Assembly: GCA_023411175.1 (NCBI GenBank)
Contig: JAEYPB010000019.1
Coordinates: 1-64,000, forward strand
Length of the DNA stretch: 64,000 bases
Source: Bacillota bacterium
GTDB lineage: Bacteria > Bacillota > Clostridia > Christensenellales > Aristaeellaceae
Reading direction: 5' to 3'
Positions 45,670-54,536 of the stretch are shown here, one piece after another. Each line of letters starts with the position of its first letter. Position 1 is the first letter of the stretch. The notes beneath the pieces are model-generated. The model saw nothing but the letters and a program-made list of their open reading frames with translations. It ran no database searches and was not told the DNA's origin. The position numbers and the translations under genes are program-made.

Positions 45670-45698
45670 TTGACAAACGCGTTTGCGCCCGCTATAAT
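45670..45698 (+). promoter_or_regulatory. Perfect consensus promoter of the structured RNA gene
   Basis: TTGACA (45670-45675), 17 bases, TATAAT (45693-45698), giving a start at about 45705. No ribosome site follows. Confidence 0.88.
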
Positions 45699-45704
45699 CA
45701 TTTC

Positions 45705-45918
45705 GTGAGCATTCCTCTCCTGGGGTGTGCGCCACGTGACCGCTTTTACCGACATTTTCACAAAAGGATTCCGGGTCGGCGTACGGATGTCAGGCCTCCT
45801 CCGAGTGGAAGACAGCAAGTACCCGCAGGTTTCCGTCCTGCCGAGCGGCGGGTGAAAAAGCGGCGCGAACGGCACCCTGGGAACGAATGATCACGAGAGG
45901 CTCAGGGCCTCTTTTTTT
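45705..45918 (+). ncRNA. ssrS: Structured RNA, probable 6S RNA
   Basis: About 195 bases between a consensus promoter and an intrinsic terminator (AGAGGC/GCCTCT, 45896-45912, seven T). Its ends pair: GTGA with TCAC, ATTC with GAAT, then ten pairs TCCTGGGGTG with CACCCTGGGA. An open bubble follows, then CCGCTTTT pairs with AAAAGCGG, and apical hairpins such as GCAGG/CCTGC close the rod. A closed rod with a central bubble, this length, and its own strong promoter are what 6S RNA, the RNA-polymerase decoy, shows. Primary-sequence identity was not verified. SRP RNA and RNase P signature motifs are absent. The RNA-gene call is firmer than the name. Confidence 0.65.
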
Positions 45919-45973
45919 GTGCCCGCATATTGCGGCCTATTGTTCGCCTATTATGTAAATTCGGCCCATCGGT

Positions 45974-46002
45974 TTGACTTTCTGATCTTTTTTCCTTATA
46001 AT
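45974..46002 (+). promoter_or_regulatory. Promoter of the CapA/Ig-like gene
   Basis: TTGACT (45974-45979), 17 bases, TATAAT (45997-46002). Start near 46009; leader about 29 bases. Confidence 0.85.
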
Positions 46003-46037
46003 AACAAACAAAGGAAATGATCTGTTCAGGAGTCGCA

Positions 46038-48143
46038 ATGATGTTGAAATGGTTGACCCGGCTTTCTGCCGCGGCGCTTGTTCTTCTGTGCATGGCAGGG
46101 GTTGCGCAAGCATCCTCGGTGACGGGCGTCACGCTTCCCGACCTGCCCGCACGCATTGACCAAGGTGAAAGGATCACCATCCGGGCGGTCGTCGAGCCGG
46201 AGGACGCCGTCGTCACCTCCGTGGAGTGGCGCAGCAGCCGCACGGAATTTGCCACAGTCAAAAAAATGGACGACCGCAGCTGCACAATCACCGGAAAACG
46301 GATGGGGCGGACCATCCTCTACGTGAGGGTCAATAAGGGAAAACCCATTTCGCGCGTGATTACCGTTACTTACCCGAGGGCCACCGCCATCCGGCTGAAC
46401 CGTACCGCCTTGACGCTGAACCCGGCCGGTTCCGCCTCATCTACCTATACGCTGACCACAAAAACCGCGCCCACCTATCATTCCGATACGATCACATGGA
46501 AGAGCAGCGATGATTCCGTCGCCTCCATTTCCCCCAGCGCCGACGGCAAGAGCTGCGTCGTGACCGCGGTGTCCGACGGCTCCGAGGTGAGAACCTGCAC
46601 CATCACCGCGACCACCGACAAAGGGCAAAGGCAAGCCATCTGCACGGTCACGGTCAAAAAAATCCCGGAAAAGTACGTCCGCGTACCGTCTTCGCTGGTG
46701 GTGCCGCTCAAGTCGGAGCGCCCGCTGACCTACGCGGTCTACCCCGCCAATGCGTTCGACCGGAAAGTGACCTTTGAAGTTATAAAAAACCGCGATGTCG
46801 TGGCCAGCGCAGACCCCAACACGGGCGTGATCAAAGGCCTTAAATCGGGCACCGCGGTCGTCCGGGTCACCACCGCAAACGGCCGCTCCGCCAAATGTCT
46901 CGTTACGGTCAAGTCGGTTCGCTATTCCGGCTTCTCCGTTTCTCCCTCCAGCAGGGTGATCGAAAAGGGCGCGCAGTTCGACATCACCCATAAGATTAAG
47001 CCCGCCTTCGTTTCTTACCCGGGCGTGAACTGCGCTTCCAGTAACACAGCCGTTGCGACCGTCGATTTCGTCCCCACGGAAGACCCGGACGACGACCCGG
47101 TTAAAGGCAAGTGGGTCGTGACCGGCGTCTCCCGCGGCTACGCCACCATCTCCGTTTCGGGCGACAACGGCCGCGCCAAGCGGTACATCGCCGTGCGCGT
47201 CGTCGACAACACGCAGCCCATCGAGATCACCGTTTCCGCCGTCGGCGACGTGATGCTGGGCGGCGATCCCCGGAATTCCACTTACAAGTATTTCGCGTCT
47301 GTTTGGAAGAACGGGCCGTCCTACTTCTTTGAAAAAATCAAGCATGAACTCATCGGCGTTCCCTTCGCGAACCTGGAAATCCCGCTGGTGAATACCGACA
47401 AGGTCGTCAAGGGCTCCCGGAACTACATCTTCCGGGGCCGCAAGGAATATGCCCAGGCGTTGAAGGACGCCGGCTTCCGCGCCGTGGACCTTGAAAACAA
47501 CCACATCATGGATTACGGTTATGCCGGTTATCAAAGCACCCGCTCGGCGGTGTCCAGCCAGGGCATAAAGCCCTTCTTCCGAACCAGCGTCGCGTACGTC
47601 TATGAAAAAGGCGTCAAGATCGGCTTTGTCGGCTACCGGCCGGAGAACATCTCCCTCTCCTCGATGCGGACCCAGGTTCGCGCCGCGCGGAAGAAGTGCG
47701 ACATCCTGATCGCTTCCTTCCATTGGGACTCGTCCGGTTACGGCGCTACCGGGCAGCAGAGGGCCTATGGCCGCTCAGCCATTGATGCGGGGGCAGACCT
47801 CGTCGTTGGCCACCATTCCCACCTGCTGAGCGGCATCGAGGAATACAAGGGCAAGTATATCGTCTACGGCCTCGGGACGATCGCATCCGTCATCCAGCGG
47901 CCGAAGGACATCGACACCATGATCTATCAGCACACCTTCGAGGTGACCGACGTATCCACCAGCACGACCACCGTCACCACCAAGGGCGGCAGGATCGTAC
48001 CCGTGCTGATGACCACGGCGGCTGAAAAGGAGAAAAACACCGCACAACCGGTGATCGCCGAAGGCGATGACGCGGCGCGCATTCTGAATAAGGTCAGGAA
48101 TTTCTCCCCCGGAGGCCTTCCCTCCGGCATAATCGGACCCTGA
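46038..48143 (+). CDS. Secreted protein with Ig-like (Big2) repeats and a CapA-type phosphoesterase domain
   Basis: 701 residues from ATG 46038 (CAGGAG upstream; the ATG seven codons earlier precedes the ribosome site). Signal peptide to about 25 (GVAQA-SS). Residues about 28-395 form four bacterial Ig-like domains (VTGVTLPDLPARIDQGE; WKSSDDSVASISPSADG; GVIKGLKSGTAVVRVTT). Residues about 400-660 are a CapA/PgsA metallophosphatase-like domain with VGDVMLGGD (D404), NLEIPL, ENNHIMDYG and VVGHHSHLL. CapA acts in poly-gamma-glutamate export, but no capBC genes are here; an envelope role is likely. Confidence 0.87.
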   Translation: MMLKWLTRLSAAALVLLCMAGVAQASSVTGVTLPDLPARIDQGERITIRAVVEPEDAVVTSVEWRSSRTEFATVKKMDDRSCTITGKRMGRTILYVRVNKGKPISRVITVTYPRATAIRLNRTALTLNPAGSASSTYTLTTKTAPTYHSDTITWKSSDDSVASISPSADGKSCVVTAVSDGSEVRTCTITATTDKGQRQAICTVTVKKIPEKYVRVPSSLVVPLKSERPLTYAVYPANAFDRKVTFEVIKNRDVVASADPNTGVIKGLKSGTAVVRVTTANGRSAKCLVTVKSVRYSGFSVSPSSRVIEKGAQFDITHKIKPAFVSYPGVNCASSNTAVATVDFVPTEDPDDDPVKGKWVVTGVSRGYATISVSGDNGRAKRYIAVRVVDNTQPIEITVSAVGDVMLGGDPRNSTYKYFASVWKNGPSYFFEKIKHELIGVPFANLEIPLVNTDKVVKGSRNYIFRGRKEYAQALKDAGFRAVDLENNHIMDYGYAGYQSTRSAVSSQGIKPFFRTSVAYVYEKGVKIGFVGYRPENISLSSMRTQVRAARKKCDILIASFHWDSSGYGATGQQRAYGRSAIDAGADLVVGHHSHLLSGIEEYKGKYIVYGLGTIASVIQRPKDIDTMIYQHTFEVTDVSTSTTTVTTKGGRIVPVLMTTAAEKEKNTAQPVIAEGDDAARILNKVRNFSPGGLPSGIIGP

Positions 48144-48188
48144 TGCGGCGCAAAGCCATTCTGCCCTGCTTCGGGAACCAGCCCAACC

Positions 48189-48216
48189 AAAGCGGCTCCA
48201 TTCCGGGGCCGCTTTT
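48189..48216 (+). terminator. Terminator of the CapA/Ig-like gene
   Basis: AAAGCGGC (48189-48196) and GCCGCTTT (48208-48215), 11-base loop, TTTT end. Confidence 0.8.
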
Positions 48217-48225
48217 CACTTGAAC

Positions 48226-48254
48226 TTGCTTCAAATGCCCAAAAGTTGTATAGT
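48226..48254 (+). promoter_or_regulatory. Promoter of the PfkB-family kinase gene
   Basis: TTGCTT (48226-48231), 17 bases, TATAGT (48249-48254). Confidence 0.6.
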
Positions 48255-48307
48255 AGAAAGCGTGAAAATCGCGCCCTTCGGGGCGAATAAACCGGGGAGT
48301 TGAAGAG

Positions 48308-49327
48308 ATGGAAAAGCGTGGCATCGCCGTCGCCGGCAACATCATTCTGGACGTTTTAAAGCCGCTGTCCAGTTTTCCCGTCCGGCACGAGCTGGTCAAG
48401 GTGCTGGAAAAGACGTTTTCGCTGGGCGGCGCTGTCTCAAACGTGGCGCGGGACCTGGCGCGGCTGGACCCCTCGCTCCCCGTCAAGGCGGTGGGCGCTA
48501 TCGGTGTGGACGGCGAAGGCGACCTGATCGCAAAGGAGCTTTCCGCCTATCAGAACATAGACCTATCCTTCGTCAAGCGCGAGGGGCAGACCTCGTTCAC
48601 GGACGTATTGTACGAGCCGGAGACCAAGGCGCGGACCTTCCTCGTGTTCGGCGGCGTGGGCGATACCTTTGACGTGGACGACGTGCCGCTTCAAAAGCTC
48701 GACTGCCGCATCCTGCATGCGGGCTACATCCTGTTGCTGCCCGCCCTCGACGCGCCCGACCCTGAGTACGGCACGCGGATGGCGCGGCTGCTCCACGACG
48801 CGCAGGCCGCGGGTATCCTGACCAGCGCGGACGTGGTCAGCGAGGTGGGCGAGCGCTACAAGTCCATCGTGACGCCGGCGCTTCGCTACACCGATTACTT
48901 TATCGTCAACGAGATCGAGGCCGGAAAGACCGTGGGCGTGCCGCTCCGAGGCGCAAACGAGGAACTCTTGATCGACCGGGTGCCGGAGGTTCTTCTGAAG
49001 CTCAAGGCGCTGGGGGTGAGGCGCTGGGCGGTCATCCACGCGCCGGAAGGCGGCTTCGGCATCGACGAAAAGGGCGAATACTTCGAAGCGCCCAGCCTTC
49101 TCCTGCCGCCGGGCTTCATCGCGGGAACGGTGGGCGCGGGCGACGCCTTCTGCGCGGGCGTGCTGCTGGCCGCCCACAACGGCGAGAGCCTTTTAACGGG
49201 CATCGAGGACGGCATTGCCACCGCAGCCTGCTCGCTGCGCTCAGCGGGGGCGTCGGAGGGCGTCAAGGCGCTTGACGAGGCCCGCGCGCTGGCGAGGAGC
49301 CTGCCCCGTCGAACGCTGCGGGGATAA
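48308..49327 (+). CDS. PfkB-family carbohydrate kinase
   Basis: 339 residues. Ribokinase fold: GNIILDVLKPL at the N-terminus, substrate motif FSLGGAVSNVARDLARL, and the anion-hole/catalytic motif GTVGAGDAFCAGVLLAA with the base aspartate. Phosphorylates a sugar or nucleoside with ATP; the substrate cannot be read. Its own promoter precedes and a terminator follows, so it is monocistronic between the CapA-like gene and addA. Start has a weak site, GGGGAG. Confidence 0.9.
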   Translation: MEKRGIAVAGNIILDVLKPLSSFPVRHELVKVLEKTFSLGGAVSNVARDLARLDPSLPVKAVGAIGVDGEGDLIAKELSAYQNIDLSFVKREGQTSFTDVLYEPETKARTFLVFGGVGDTFDVDDVPLQKLDCRILHAGYILLLPALDAPDPEYGTRMARLLHDAQAAGILTSADVVSEVGERYKSIVTPALRYTDYFIVNEIEAGKTVGVPLRGANEELLIDRVPEVLLKLKALGVRRWAVIHAPEGGFGIDEKGEYFEAPSLLLPPGFIAGTVGAGDAFCAGVLLAAHNGESLLTGIEDGIATAACSLRSAGASEGVKALDEARALARSLPRRTLRG

Positions 49328-49343
49328 TACACATCCATCCATG

Positions 49344-49367
49344 ATGCCCGCTTGCGCGGGCATTTTT
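49344..49367 (+). terminator. Terminator between the PfkB kinase gene and addA
   Basis: ATGCCCGC, loop TTGC, GCGGGCAT, T-run. Ends 19 bases before ATG of addA, so addA expression may depend on read-through or a hidden promoter. Confidence 0.85.
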
Positions 49368-49385
49368 ACCAAGGGGGACACACTT

Positions 49386-52300
49386 ATGAAGTGGACGGAG
49401 GACCAGCGCGCGGCGATCGAGTCGCGGGGCGAGGACTTGCTCCTGAGCGCCGCAGCCGGGTCGGGCAAGACCACGGTGCTGGTGGAGCGCGTGCTGTCGC
49501 TGATTGACGACGGTGCGGACATCGAGCAATTTCTGATCGTGACCTTCTCCCGCGCCGCCGCCGCCGACATGCGCAGAAAGCTCACCGAGGAACTAAGCGA
49601 CCGCGCCGAGGTTGACCCCCGGTACGCGCCGCAGCTGGAAAAGGTGGAGCGCGCTTCGGTCTCGACCATCCATTCCTTCTGCGCTGATCTCTTGCGGGAG
49701 CACTTTGAGTCCGCCGGCGTCGATCCGATGTTCCGCATCCTGGATGAATCCGAGCTCAAGCAGCTCGAGGCCGAGGCGCTGAGCGAGGCCATGGAGGCGG
49801 TGTACGCGGAGGGCGGCGACGATCTGGACGCGCTTCTCTACGGTCGGTCGTCCAAAGCCGTGGGGGCGCTGGCGCTCGAAATGTACAAATTCTCCCTTGA
49901 AAACGCCGACCCCACCCGCTGGCTTCGGGACGCCTGCGAAAACCTTCCCCTTTCGGACGGCTCGATATGGTTTGACGAGCTCGCCCGGGCAGCGCGGGCG
50001 AGCCTACGGGATGCCCGGGCGAGCCTTTCCTACGCGCTGGAACTTGCGAACGACCCGGACGGCCCCGCGCCCTACGCGGCGGCGCTTTCAAGCGACCTGG
50101 ACGCCGTGGAGGGTATGCTCTCCGCCACCGGCTATGTGGCGCTCTCCGAGGCAGCCGCGGCGTACAAGGCGAAGCCCTTCGCCGCCATTCGCCGCCCCAA
50201 GGGCGCGGAGCCGGACGAGCGGCAGGAGGCGCTGAAGGCGCAGGCAAAGGCGCTCCGGGACGCCGCCAAGAAGTTCATCGGCGACGCGCAGGGGGTTCTG
50301 ATGCCGATGGAATTGGCCCTCGAGGACATGCGCGCGCTTACGCCCGCACTTCGGGCGCTCGGACGCATCGCGACCGCGATGGATGAGAACCTCGACGCGC
50401 TCAAGGCGGAAAAATCGGCGCTTTCCTACGCCGACCTAGAGCACCGCGCCATTCGCACGCTCTCCGATCCCCGGGTTTCCGCGGCGCTTCGCGCCCGCTA
50501 TCAGCACGTGTTCGTGGACGAGTATCAGGACGTGAGCAGCGTACAGGAGGCGATTCTGCGCGCCGCCGCCGCGCCGGGGCGGCTTTTCATGGTGGGCGAC
50601 GTCAAGCAGAGCATCTACCGCTTCCGGCAGGCGGAGCCGACGCTCTTCCTCGAGAAATACCACCGGTTCGGCCGGGGTGATGGCGGGCGCGTGGTGGCGC
50701 TCAAGCAGAACTTCCGCTCCCGCGCGTCGGTTCTGGAGCTGACCAACCGCGCCTTCGAGCGGGTGATGACCGGCGGCGACGCCGAAATCGAGTACGACGA
50801 CGCGGCGCGGCTGCATCCCGGCGCGTCGTTTGAAGGGGCGCATCCGCCCCTCGAGGTCCACATCCTGGAAAAGCCGGACGGGGAGGCGTCGGGCCCGGAG
50901 GCCGAGCTGACAAGCGGCGAGCGGGAGGGTGCGCTGATCGCCCGGCGCATTTCTCAGCTGGTAGGCACGCCCTACTACGACGCCCGCCGGGGTTGCGAGC
51001 GCCCCTTGGAATACCGGGATTTTGTGGTGCTGACCCGCACCCGCGCCGCCATGAAGCCGGTGGAGTCGATGCTTACCCTCGCGGGCATTCCGGTGTACGC
51101 GGATGCATCCGGCGGGTACTTTGACGCGCTGGAGGTGGAACTGGCGGTATCGCTTCTCCGCGTGATCGACAACCGCCGGCGGGATCTCGAATTGATGAGC
51201 GCGCTGCGCTCCCCGGTGGCGGGTCTGACGTCGGCGGATCTTGCCGAAATCCGAAGCGCCGCGCCCGGGACTTCGTTCCGGGATGCGATGCTCCGCCGCA
51301 TGGAGGCGGAGGATGCGCTGGCGGAAAGGCTGCGCGGTTTTGAAGCGCGGCTCACCCGCTGGCGCGCGCTGTCGAGGGTACTGCCGCTGGGGCAGTTTGT
51401 GGACTTGGTGCTCCGGGAGAGCGACTTTTACGCCTACGCGGGCGGCATGCCCGGCGGCGGCGCGCGGCAGGCCAACCTTGATTTATTGTGCGACTACGCC
51501 AGCAAATACGAATCGGCCCAGGGCGGCGCGCTGTCCGGCTTCCTCGCTTACTTCCGGGACATCCGCAGCGGCGGTGACGATTTGGGCGCGGCCCACGCGC
51601 TGGGCGAGGAGGATCAGGTCGTCCGTCTGATGACCATCCACAAGAGCAAAGGACTGGAGTTCCCAGTGGTGCTGGCCACCGAAATGGGGCGCAGGCTGAA
51701 CGCCGCCGGGCGGCGTGGCGAATTCTGCGCCCACCGAGCGCTGGGCGCGGGCATTCGCCTGAACGACCCGTCCCTCGGCTCTTCCCGGGAGACCCTCGCC
51801 CAGGCCGCCATCGGCGCGCGGCTGGCCCGGGAGGACTACAACGAGGAGATGCGCATCCTGTACGTGCTTCTGACCCGCGCCATCGACCGGCTGATCCTGG
51901 TGGGGCGCGCCGGGCTCAAGGACGCCCGCACCCGCTTCATACTGTGCGGCGATGCGGGGCTCAGGCCCATGAACTACCTGGAGGTGGTGGAACCCGCCGC
52001 CCAGGCGATGGGCGCGGCCTGCGGGGTGTACTGGCACGCGCTGGAGGCCGTAGACGAAGCGGAGATCCTCGCAGCCGAGGGCGCGCCGGAGGAAACGCCC
52101 GTAGACGACGCGCTCCGGCGCGCCATGCTTTGGCGCTATCCCCACGAAGAACTGGTGATGCAGCCGCTGAAGCTGACGGTCTCCGGCCTCGTCCGGGAAG
52201 AGACCGGCCCCCGCGCGCTGCCGCCTCTGGGCAAGCGCCCGCTGTTCATGACCGAAGAGGGCCCCCGCGCGGCGGAGTACGGCACGCTGACACACAACGC

Positions 52301-52751
52301 GCTGATGGCGCTGGACTTTGCACCGCTTCGCGGTCTGTCCGGCGAGGCGCTCCGCGGGGCGCTGTCTGAGCAGATCGCCTCGATGCGCGCGTCCGGCAGG
52401 CTTTACGGCGATTTGGAACCGGCGCTCCTCGCCCGCTTCTTCGAGGGCGAAACCGGGCGTCGGCTCCTGCGAGCGGCGCGCGTGGAGCGGGAATGGCCGT
52501 TCAACCTGCGCGTTGCGCGGGAGGGCGAGCGCTTTTTGGTGCAGGGCGTGATCGACTGCTGCTTCATCGAAGACGGCGAATGGGTTCTCCTCGACTACAA
52601 GACCGACCGCGCCGACGACCACGAAGCGCTGCTGGCGCATTACCGCCCGCAGATCGAATGGTACGCAAAGGCCCTGAACGAAATCACCGGCATCCCGGTC
52701 CGGGAAAAGCTGATCTGCCTCCTGCGTGCGGGATTGGAACTGACGGCATAG
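49386..52751 (+). CDS. addA: ATP-dependent helicase/nuclease subunit A
   Basis: 1121 residues (classical AddA about 1240). Recombinational repair: unwinds and degrades double-strand ends up to Chi. UvrD-type motor with Walker A AAAGSGKTT (22-30), motif Ia FLIVTFSRAAAADMRRKL, motif II HVFVDEYQDVSS (about 375), motif III VGDVKQSIYRFR, motif V VRLMTIHKSKGLEFPVV. The C-terminal RecB-type nuclease has QGVIDCCF and LLDYKTDRAD (about 1068). The expected partner addB is not adjacent on either side. Ribosome site AAGGGGG. Confidence 0.95.
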   Translation: MKWTEDQRAAIESRGEDLLLSAAAGSGKTTVLVERVLSLIDDGADIEQFLIVTFSRAAAADMRRKLTEELSDRAEVDPRYAPQLEKVERASVSTIHSFCADLLREHFESAGVDPMFRILDESELKQLEAEALSEAMEAVYAEGGDDLDALLYGRSSKAVGALALEMYKFSLENADPTRWLRDACENLPLSDGSIWFDELARAARASLRDARASLSYALELANDPDGPAPYAAALSSDLDAVEGMLSATGYVALSEAAAAYKAKPFAAIRRPKGAEPDERQEALKAQAKALRDAAKKFIGDAQGVLMPMELALEDMRALTPALRALGRIATAMDENLDALKAEKSALSYADLEHRAIRTLSDPRVSAALRARYQHVFVDEYQDVSSVQEAILRAAAAPGRLFMVGDVKQSIYRFRQAEPTLFLEKYHRFGRGDGGRVVALKQNFRSRASVLELTNRAFERVMTGGDAEIEYDDAARLHPGASFEGAHPPLEVHILEKPDGEASGPEAELTSGEREGALIARRISQLVGTPYYDARRGCERPLEYRDFVVLTRTRAAMKPVESMLTLAGIPVYADASGGYFDALEVELAVSLLRVIDNRRRDLELMSALRSPVAGLTSADLAEIRSAAPGTSFRDAMLRRMEAEDALAERLRGFEARLTRWRALSRVLPLGQFVDLVLRESDFYAYAGGMPGGGARQANLDLLCDYASKYESAQGGALSGFLAYFRDIRSGGDDLGAAHALGEEDQVVRLMTIHKSKGLEFPVVLATEMGRRLNAAGRRGEFCAHRALGAGIRLNDPSLGSSRETLAQAAIGARLAREDYNEEMRILYVLLTRAIDRLILVGRAGLKDARTRFILCGDAGLRPMNYLEVVEPAAQAMGAACGVYWHALEAVDEAEILAAEGAPEETPVDDALRRAMLWRYPHEELVMQPLKLTVSGLVREETGPRALPPLGKRPLFMTEEGPRAAEYGTLTHNALMALDFAPLRGLSGEALRGALSEQIASMRASGRLYGDLEPALLARFFEGETGRRLLRAARVEREWPFNLRVAREGERFLVQGVIDCCFIEDGEWVLLDYKTDRADDHEALLAHYRPQIEWYAKALNEITGIPVREKLICLLRAGLELTA

Positions 52752-52793
52752 AAAAAGCCGGGGCGAACCGATTCGGTTGGCCCTGGCTTTTTT
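52752..52793. terminator. Bidirectional terminator between addA and the TSCPD gene
   Basis: AAAAAGCC-GGGC and GCCC-GGCTTTTTT arms, A- and T-runs on both sides. Confidence 0.88.
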
Positions 52794-52811
52794 CCGCTAA
52801 AAATCGCAAAC

Positions 52812-53054
52812 TTATTGACCCTTCGCCGCGGCCAGCGCCTTTGAAAGCTGATCCGGGCAGGAGGTGCCCTTGCCGCCGCAGTCGATGCCCTTCAGCCGCT
52901 CGATCACGTCCTCCACCTTCATGCCCTTGGCAAGGTTTGAGATGCCCTGAAGGTTTCCGTCGCAGCCGCCGATAAATCTGACATCCTTGAGTACGCCATC
53001 CTCCACGTCGAACTGGATTTCTCTCGAGCAGGTTCCCTTTGTCCTGTAGGTCAT
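52812..53054 (-). CDS. TSCPD-domain protein, TIGR03905 family
   Basis: 80 residues behind GGAGGAAC. The four-cysteine pattern is visible: GTCSREI, GGCDGN, DCGGKGTSCPDQL. The related TSCPD domain forms the C-terminus of B12-dependent ribonucleotide reductases (NrdJ), where it probably binds metal; the stand-alone clostridial form is uncharacterised. Its ATG overlaps the phosphatase stop by four bases, so it ends the translation-factor operon. Confidence 0.88.
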   Translation of the reverse strand: MTYRTKGTCSREIQFDVEDGVLKDVRFIGGCDGNLQGISNLAKGMKVEDVIERLKGIDCGGKGTSCPDQLSKALAAAKGQ

Positions 53055-53500
53055 GGTTGTTCCTCCAAAATCAGTTTGTCGGCGGCGGCTTCCACCGCCT
53101 CCGCGATGAAAAGCGCCGTCTTCATGTACGCCTCGGGTGGCCCGCCGTAGGGGTCTTCAATGTCGCCCGGCAGCCCCGCGTAATCCCTGAGCGTTTCCAC
53201 GCGGCCGCCGGGGAACACCCGTTTCACGTATTCCGCCTGGGCACGGGTCATGGTCAGGATCAGCGCGCCGGAGAGCTCGGCCTCATACATCGGCCGCGCG
53301 CGGTGCAGGTTTAGGGCGACGCCCAGTTCCTTCATCGCCAGGCAGGCGTTCCAGCTGGCGGGCGCGCCGGGTGTGGCGGAGAGCCCAGCCGACTCGACGG
53401 CAATGTCCTCCCGTCCCCGCGCCTTCAGCGCGCGCTTCAAAAGCGCCTCGGCCATGGGGCTTCGGCAGGTATTTCCGGCACAGACAAACAGTACGCGCAT
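53051..53500 (-). CDS. Low-molecular-weight protein-tyrosine phosphatase family
   Basis: 149 residues from ATG 53500 (GAGGG upstream). P-loop VCAGNTCRSP with C7 and R13, and the general acid in DIEDPYGGP, in the order of Wzb/YwlE. YwlE of Bacillus, encoded in the same context beside prfA, prmC and sua5 (ywlC), is a protein-arginine phosphatase; without structural residues checked I cannot choose between Tyr and Arg specificity, but synteny favours YwlE-like. Confidence 0.9.
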   Translation of the reverse strand: MRVLFVCAGNTCRSPMAEALLKRALKARGREDIAVESAGLSATPGAPASWNACLAMKELGVALNLHRARPMYEAELSGALILTMTRAQAEYVKRVFPGGRVETLRDYAGLPGDIEDPYGGPPEAYMKTALFIAEAVEAAADKLILEEQP

Positions 53501-53507
53501 GTTTCCC

Positions 53508-54536
53508 TCACACTTCCACGATGTCAAAGGCCGCCGCCCGGCCCATGCGGTTCATGACCGCGAGGCCCAGCCCATCCAGATCAACGGCCTCGGCGAAGAG
53601 CCGCGTACAGCCCGCTCCATCCATCTCCCGAAGTGCCGCGAACAGGCTCGCCGCGGCCTCCGCCGCACTCTCCCCGATCGGCCGGACGTTTCGGCTTCCG
53701 TATAGCCGCGCCGAGGGCGCGAGGATGGCGCAGCATTCGCCGCAGGCGGTTGCCTCGTCGTACAGCGCCGCGATCTTCCGGGCGACGGCGCCGCGCTCGC
53801 CCCGAACGATGGTCAGCCGTCCGTTCGGCGCGTAGTGCCTGTACTTCATGCCCGGCGAGCGCGCCTTCTCCCCCTCCCGGAGCGGGCGCAGCGCGCTTTC
53901 GTCTACCTGCACCGCGCCGAGGGCCGATTCGATCATCTCCGGCGTCACGCCGCCGGGGCGGAGGATTCGGGGCACCGCGCCCGTCACGTCGACGACGGTG
54001 GACTCCAGCCCCACATCCGAAGGGCCCCCGTCCAGAATCATCGCGATCTTACCGTCCATGTCCTCCAGCACATGGGCCGCCAGCGTGGGACTGGGGCGGC
54101 CGGAGCGGTTGGCGCTGGGCGCGGCGATGGGGAGACCCGCCTTTTCGATCAGCGCACGCGCCGCCGGGTGGGAGGGCATGCGGATGGCCACGGTGTCGAG
54201 CCCCGCCGTCACCTCATCCGGCACAATGGTGCTTCTTGGCATCACCAGCGTCATGGGACCCGGCCAGAAGGCCTCCGCCAGCACCTTTGCCGCCGCCGGG
54301 AGCGGCCCGGCGATGAGCGGCAGCGCGTCCTCGATGCGGGCGACGTGCAAAATCAGCGGGTTGTCACCGGGTCGGCCCTTGGCATCAAAGATGCGCCGGA
54401 CCGCCGCGCCGTCAAGGCCGTTCGCGCCGAGGCCGTAGACCGTCTCGGTCGGGAACGCCACAAGCTCCCCCGCTCGAATCAGTTCCGCTGCCCGTTCGAT
54501 GGCGGCGGGGTCGCAGCGGGCGACGAGGGTGATCAT
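53508..54536 (-). CDS. ywlC: L-threonylcarbamoyladenylate synthase (Sua5/YwlC)
   Basis: 342 residues. Makes threonylcarbamoyl-AMP from threonine, bicarbonate and ATP for t6A37 of ANN-decoding tRNAs. The YrdC domain fills residues 1-205 ([55 protein letters not shown]); a Sua5 C-domain follows after the linker [11 protein letters not shown]. Start overlaps the prfA stop (ATGA). Confidence 0.95.
   Translation of the reverse strand: MITLVARCDPAAIERAAELIRAGELVAFPTETVYGLGANGLDGAAVRRIFDAKGRPGDNPLILHVARIEDALPLIAGPLPAAAKVLAEAFWPGPMTLVMPRSTIVPDEVTAGLDTVAIRMPSHPAARALIEKAGLPIAAPSANRSGRPSPTLAAHVLEDMDGKIAMILDGGPSDVGLESTVVDVTGAVPRILRPGGVTPEMIESALGAVQVDESALRPLREGEKARSPGMKYRHYAPNGRLTIVRGERGAVARKIAALYDEATACGECCAILAPSARLYGSRNVRPIGESAAEAAASLFAALREMDGAGCTRLFAEAVDLDGLGLAVMNRMGRAAAFDIVEV

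Noticed and set aside
45705..45890. 61-codon open frame inside the structured RNA
   Set aside because: No Shine-Dalgarno sequence, Arg/Pro-rich translation, and the whole interval folds on itself between promoter and terminator.
45705..45918. SRP (4.5S) RNA or RNase P RNA
   Set aside because: The conserved SRP GGAA-tetraloop domain and the RNase P core motifs could not be found.
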